From NCBI RefSeq assembly GCF_000003815.2, contig NC_049980.1, forward strand, positions 13,593,570 to 13,657,569: DNA of 64,000 nt. Direction: 5' to 3'. A model generated the notes under the pieces. The model had not been told where the DNA came from, did no database searches, and saw only the letters and a program-made list of their open reading frames with translations. Shown piece after piece: positions 59,430-64,000 of the stretch (the first letter of the stretch is position 1; each line of letters begins with the position of its first letter). Made by a program: the position numbers and the translations under genes. The stretch comes from Branchiostoma floridae. Lineage: Eukaryota > Chordata > Leptocardii > Amphioxiformes > Branchiostomatidae.

Positions 59430-60884
59430 AGTAAAGGCACATGTCGCAAGGTGGCGCTTTATATAAACGCTGACCACCAAGGTCAATACATGAGTAAACA
59501 ATCGTTATTCTACTCTACGTAAATACAGTTCACAACAAAAGTTCGTAGACCTCAGGCCTGCATGAAATGTATTGGGTTTCTGTAGACCTATTGGGTATTT
59601 TTGCCTTTTTGTCTGTGGTACGTGGTTGGAAAAATGAGCTTTTTACCGTGTTGGTTGTGCACCATGCAAAAGTCTGACTCTGAAATTCCATTTTCTGAAT
59701 TTGTAAGTTTGGACATGGATGAACATTACTTATTTTGGATTTCTTAAGTATGTAACCAACCACAGTACTTTGAAGTTGTTGAGACGCTACCTTTTTTTGT
59801 CTCAGATGGCCCATGCACATGTAGTTACTCTGTCACATGATATACTAATATCTTCCTATTTCAATGTACTGACCTAATGCAGCTGCTAAGTCTCCTTGGT
59901 TTGTGTTCTTCCAATGATATTCATTAAAGATTTATTTCTGGGGTGTTATTCACTTGACATCGGAATGTTACTTGCATAATTTGACCAATGATACTTTTAT
60001 CTGTAGTTCCATAGACATTAGACAATATGAATAGTGGTAGCCCCCATGCAGCAGCAACAGTTAGTCCCCAGGGTGGTATGATATTTTCATTCAATCCATC
60101 CAACCCAAACCTAAATCTCCTGTAGTATCTAAGCCAAATTTAACAGCATAATTTACTATGAAAAATGTCCTTGTCAATCCCATTTATAGATGGCAAGCTG
60201 CTGGCAATGTAGCCTGATTAAATCTCGCTTATAGCAGCCCGCCAAACATCCGCCGGCCCGCGGGGAGGGGCCAGTTACAGCCCTGGACAGCGGAGTTTGT
60301 GTTACACAGACTACTGGCAATGGAAGCTTTGAAAAGTTCAGAAGCTGTTGTAGTCAGAGCAAACACCCAGCAAACATCCCCGCAAACCAATGAGCAGGCC
60401 CAAAAACCAAGCGAATATGACTAGCCCAAAACAACAAATTACCTGTATACAGTATGGAAATGGCATTACCAAAGAAACAAAAAGAAACACAGGACAAATC
60501 ATACACATACCTTTCTCTTATGCCCACACTCTATACAGTTCTCCTCCACATTAGAAAATTGCATCTTCTTCTGTTTAAGTTCAAGTTCAACCATGATTGC
60601 CAACAGGGTAAAGGAACTTGTACCAAAACTTAAAACTCAGTACTATACAGCTCTAGAAACACCACAAAGAGTAATAAGCAAACTCCAATTATACCTGACC
60701 AACAGATATATAATCTTGTACACTCCCGTCATCTGGCAAACTGTCAGTGCCACTTAGTAACCTGATACATTGAAGGTGGCCCAGGCCAGATGATGGTTCT
60801 ACACCCAACCATAATCTGTTTTTAAAACCAAGCAGATATTGGGAGGATGCCCCAACCACACAAAAACAGGATCAACCTATACAG
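59430..60884. other. 3' flank of the LamG gene and intergenic sequence
   Basis: Contains an AAAGTTCGTAGACCTCAGG copy of the interspersed family near 59538. No gene is visible. Confidence 0.35.
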
Positions 60885-61490
60885 TATCAAGTTCAAGCAC
60901 AAGGAGGCCCAAAATCAAACCTGACCACCAGGACACCACAAACAACTCACGTACCAAATAGCAACACAATGGTACCTTGCGTTCCGGAGATACAGCGCAC
61001 GCCCCGTGCCCGCACAAAAGGTAACCTAAAATGTCAAGTTCAAGCACCAAGGGCGCCAAAATCAAAATTGAGCATTATTCAGCCACCGCCGACACAAGTG
61101 CCAAATATCATCGCGCCAGCACCAGCCGTTCAGAAGATATAACTCCGGAAACACCCCTCTCGGACACAAAATTCGACCTGCCGGGTCAAGTTCAAACGCG
61201 ACAAGGCCCAAAGTCAATCCTAGGCAACAGGCAACAACCCCCCACCCATGCACCAAAAATCGTCGCAATCGCCCGTATCGTTCCGGACACACAGCGCCAA
61301 AAGTGCCCCAAAAACACCAAAAATGCCACCTGCAATGTCAAGTTCAAACGCCAGGAGGCCCAAAATCAAACCTGAGTGTTAGGCTACCACCGCCAACCCA
61401 CGTACCAAAAACCGTCGTGCTCGCACCATCCGTTCACGAGATACAGCGCCCTACATCCCCGGCTACCGAAAAGTTCCCACCAGCATCAAA
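60885..61490. repeat. Satellite of about four 145-155-bp units
   Basis: Units begin near 60888, 61034, 61184 and 61339 with CAAGTTCAA(G/A)C followed by AGGAGGCCCAAAATCAAACC or variants; each later contains ACGTACCAAA-like and AGATACAGCGCC-like blocks. The long open frame 61031-61375 is only a passage through these units. Confidence 0.75.
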
Positions 61491-61627
61491 ACCATACCTG
61501 CATACATGCAGGTAATTACCTTTGCTTTGTAGCTTCTGAGTGTGGCACCACTGTGTACTGACTGTATAACATTCATGTTGCAATAAAAAATTCTAGAAGC
61601 TGATAATGATATTCACAAACAATCAGC

Positions 61628-61930
61628 ATGTTTAGGGTTAGGGTCAGGTTTGTGATTAGAGCTAGCATGTTTAAGAGTGGGACAAAACTCGTGCTAGTGT
61701 TGAGTTGGGGTTGAGGTTACTGTTAGTGTTAGTGTTAAGGTTAGGGTTAGGGTTACGGTTACGGTTAGAGCTAACATGGGAAAGAGCTTGTTATAGTCAG
61801 TCAATCTTGGTATCATTGGAAACTTTCTCTTGTAAGTAGTTGTAATCTGAAAATCGTTTCCAAAACCCCTGCTTTCTTCTCGAGATGCGAGTTAATCACA
61901 ACCCTAACACTAACCGTAACCCTACCTAAT
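61628..61930. repeat. Degenerate interstitial telomere-like repeats
   Basis: TTTAGGGTTAGGG at about 61631-61643 and GGTTAGGGTTAGGGTTACGG at about 61743 carry the TTAGGG core; at 61897-61927 the complementary CCCTAA form appears. Copies are few and mutated. Confidence 0.65.
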
Positions 61931-62118
61931 AGGGTAGGGGTTGGAGATGAGGTAAGGGCTAACATGGCTAACGTCGACATCAGTATCAATGAAATTCGCT
62001 AGAGAGCGCTATAGTGTAGCCTATCCGCTGCATGTTGTGACTAAGTTTTATCATCCAAATCATTTTCTTCAAAATATTGTCACCCAATTTTATCTAAGGC
62101 ATAGTGTCACTATCATAA

Positions 62119-62986
62119 GGCCACGTTGATTTGATTATATGGATGACATCCGCGCTCGCACCAATTTTCGGCCATTTCCAAAAAAAAAAAGTTTTCGACC
62201 ACACAATAAATTGTGCAAAGCAGCTGTAAAATGAGCACAAATATTCCGTAGATTGAAAAAAAGTATCAGAAAACAGATAACTAATGCCATAAAATGCCAA
62301 AATGAATCTAAAGTCAAAGAATAAGATGTGAAAGGACTGAAAGAAAGAAAAAAAACTATTGTTGGTTGGGGGAGGTACCAGTACAGAAAATTCAGGTCCA
62401 GACGATCATTTCCAGGTCCGAACATGAACTTGGACCTGATTGTCTGTGGAAACTTGAGAACTGGCAATACTCAAAACAATGGTAATTGGTCAATTTTGCT
62501 ACAAAGGAATCTGTTTGGTGGATTATTGGACTCCCACTGCATTTTAAAATCCCATCTCCATGTAATAAAGGCTAACTGTCTCTGTGCCTTTGACTGTAGA
62601 AACTTGGTGCAATTGACTATAAACTCTACTTGACTTCGCTCTTGTTGTCTTCTTGGCCCCCTGGTTAGACCCCAAATGGCTGCCGACATAGTGTGTCAAT
62701 TTTGTAATTGGCAAAACCTGTTCCTCTGGGTTTTTTTCAGGTCTGTTGTTTTCGGATTGGTCCAAGAAGAAAAAAATGTTTTGCACCCGTATGATGTACT
62801 GGTCCCTACACCCAACTGTTGGTATACCATACTGTGTGTTTAGTCCTATGTTCAACCTTCCTGACCACTTTGATTTCATACTGAAGGCAACTTTTTTTTT
62901 TGGCCAAACTTTTTTTTTTATTCGCTCGCTCGCATCAGTTTTGGAGTTCCCGGAGGATGTCATCCATATAATTGAATCAACATGGC
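62119..62986. mobile_element. Inverted-repeat element, about 0.87 kb
   Basis: Outer arms of 33 bp pair with two to three mismatches: left 62119-62151 (GGCCACGTTGATTTGATTAT...), right 62954-62986 (...ATAATTGAATCAACATGGCC). Inner parts also correspond, with CGCTCGCA/TGCGAGCG and poly-A/poly-T tracts. No transposase is encoded. Target duplications were not recognised. Confidence 0.6.
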
Positions 62987-63470
62987 CTAATGTTCTAGAA
63001 TATAACATATATTACGCTAATTTGATTGACCATACTATTCCCATTCATAAATTTGGTTTCTAAGAATTGTTACATATTAGCAACACTTTGATTTCTGTCA
63101 GGTCAAGGTTCTTGAAATGGAGGATCCACCATTTCACAATACTTAGGGGGTGGGAACTTCTGAGAGGGATTATCCATTTTCCGACAGTCTGGGGGTATCG
63201 GTAGAGGGGGTATCACTTCACCTGAGTTTGAGGGTGTTTAAAGAGAAATAAAAACAATACCTGGTTTAAAACGGTTTATTTGAGCATTTGTTTGACATAT
63301 TCGAGGAACACAGTGTACTATTTGTTGCCCAGGTTGTACTTGACACTTTCAAACCTTGATCATGGAAATAGATTACAACTATAACAATTATATGGCAACT
63401 GTTAACTTGTCAATTTTAATATGTATTGTTGATGTTTGTGTAAAATCAACACAATTCAGTGTACATGCCT

Positions 63471-63525
63471 TCAACATTGTACACTGTCAGTTGATTCCCA
63501 TTAAAATTGAATTGAATTGAGCTAC
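63471..63525 (+). repeat. Possible non-LTR element 3' tail
   Basis: Ends in repeated ATTGA units (AAAATTGAATTGAATTGA), a simple tail like those of some LINEs and SINEs. No upstream coding remnant was recognised. Confidence 0.25.
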
Positions 63526-63929
63526 AGGATAAAAAGAGTCTTTTGAGATCATTTTCTTGGATAATGTGGCTTTCTATGTCAAGTTGGCCAGTCTTGTACT
63601 AGAAAAGACACAAAATACACGGAATATAAAGCCTACGTGAGACCAAAAGACCTTCAAGAAAGAATACATGGAAAAATACATGACGAAATCAATAAACTAA
63701 TCAATATATACTATTACTGTGCCTATCAAATTTAATTTCCAACGCGAAAATTGGAAAATTGGACAAATTTTCGACTGAACAGCTCCAGTCTTTGTCAAAG
63801 AATGAACAATCCACTGCTTCTGTGACGTCACGTTATGTAGATACCATACGTCACTAGTCGGTGAGCAGTGTATATATACTATGTATATCATGATATATTT
63901 AGAAAGGCTATTGGCTACAGGAAAATCCA

Positions 63930-63998
63930 CATTATTCGTAAAGCATTATTCACATTTCTATAAGACTGTAAAGCATTATTGACATTTCTATGTAGACT
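63930..63998. repeat. Short direct repeat at the window end
   Basis: Two copies of a roughly 29-bp unit containing GTAAAGCATTATT and ACATTTCTAT. Confidence 0.6.
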
Positions 63999-64000
63999 AG

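Noticed and set aside
61031-61375. 114-aa open frame
   Set aside because: Runs through satellite units; no independent coding evidence.

Overview
The window looks like an invertebrate deuterostome genome, most likely a cephalochordate (Branchiostoma). The support is AT-rich intergenic DNA, intron-rich genes with GT-AG junctions, vertebrate-like receptor families, many inverted-repeat DNA elements and RTE/CR1-type LINE remnants. The species call is inference; no marker gene fixes it. Three 100-base N runs (24876-24975, 39842-39941, 47595-47694) are assembly gaps.

Layout. (1) 1175-16292, minus: a complete nine-exon ionotropic glutamate receptor gene, about 523 residues. It has a leader, then directly the ligand-binding domain and channel, with no amino-terminal domain. 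One intron holds a full-length non-LTR retrotransposon inside a minisatellite. Another holds a 3.4 kb palindromic element flanked by TTAA. (2) 16.3-33 kb: gene-poor. It holds a truncated LINE, a tRNA-derived SINE, hairpins, a TTAA-flanked inverted-repeat element broken by a gap, and a tentative three-exon minus-strand gene for a small membrane protein. (3) 33015-40206: an apparently complete DNA transposon with TTAA duplications, 15-bp terminal inverted repeats, and a nine-exon gene for a 773-residue THAP-domain DDE transposase (Kolobok-like). (4) 40.2-48.7 kb: repeats, microsatellites and degenerate minisatellite. (5) 48719-51313, minus: a single-exon leucine-rich-repeat receptor with a tyrosine-rich tail. 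(6) 53516-59429, plus: a seven-exon gene for a 425-residue protein ending in a laminin-G-like jelly-roll domain. (7) 59.4-64 kb: a satellite of about 150-bp units, telomere-like repeats and an inverted-repeat element.

The genes do not form an operon or pathway. The glutamate receptor (neurotransmission or chemosensing), the LRR receptor and the LamG protein (recognition or adhesion) are independent surface or secreted proteins. The strongest results are the intact Kolobok-like element, the receptor lacking an amino-terminal domain with arginine encoded at the pore Q/R site, and the large palindrome. All splice models were built by hand from reading frame and splice signals.
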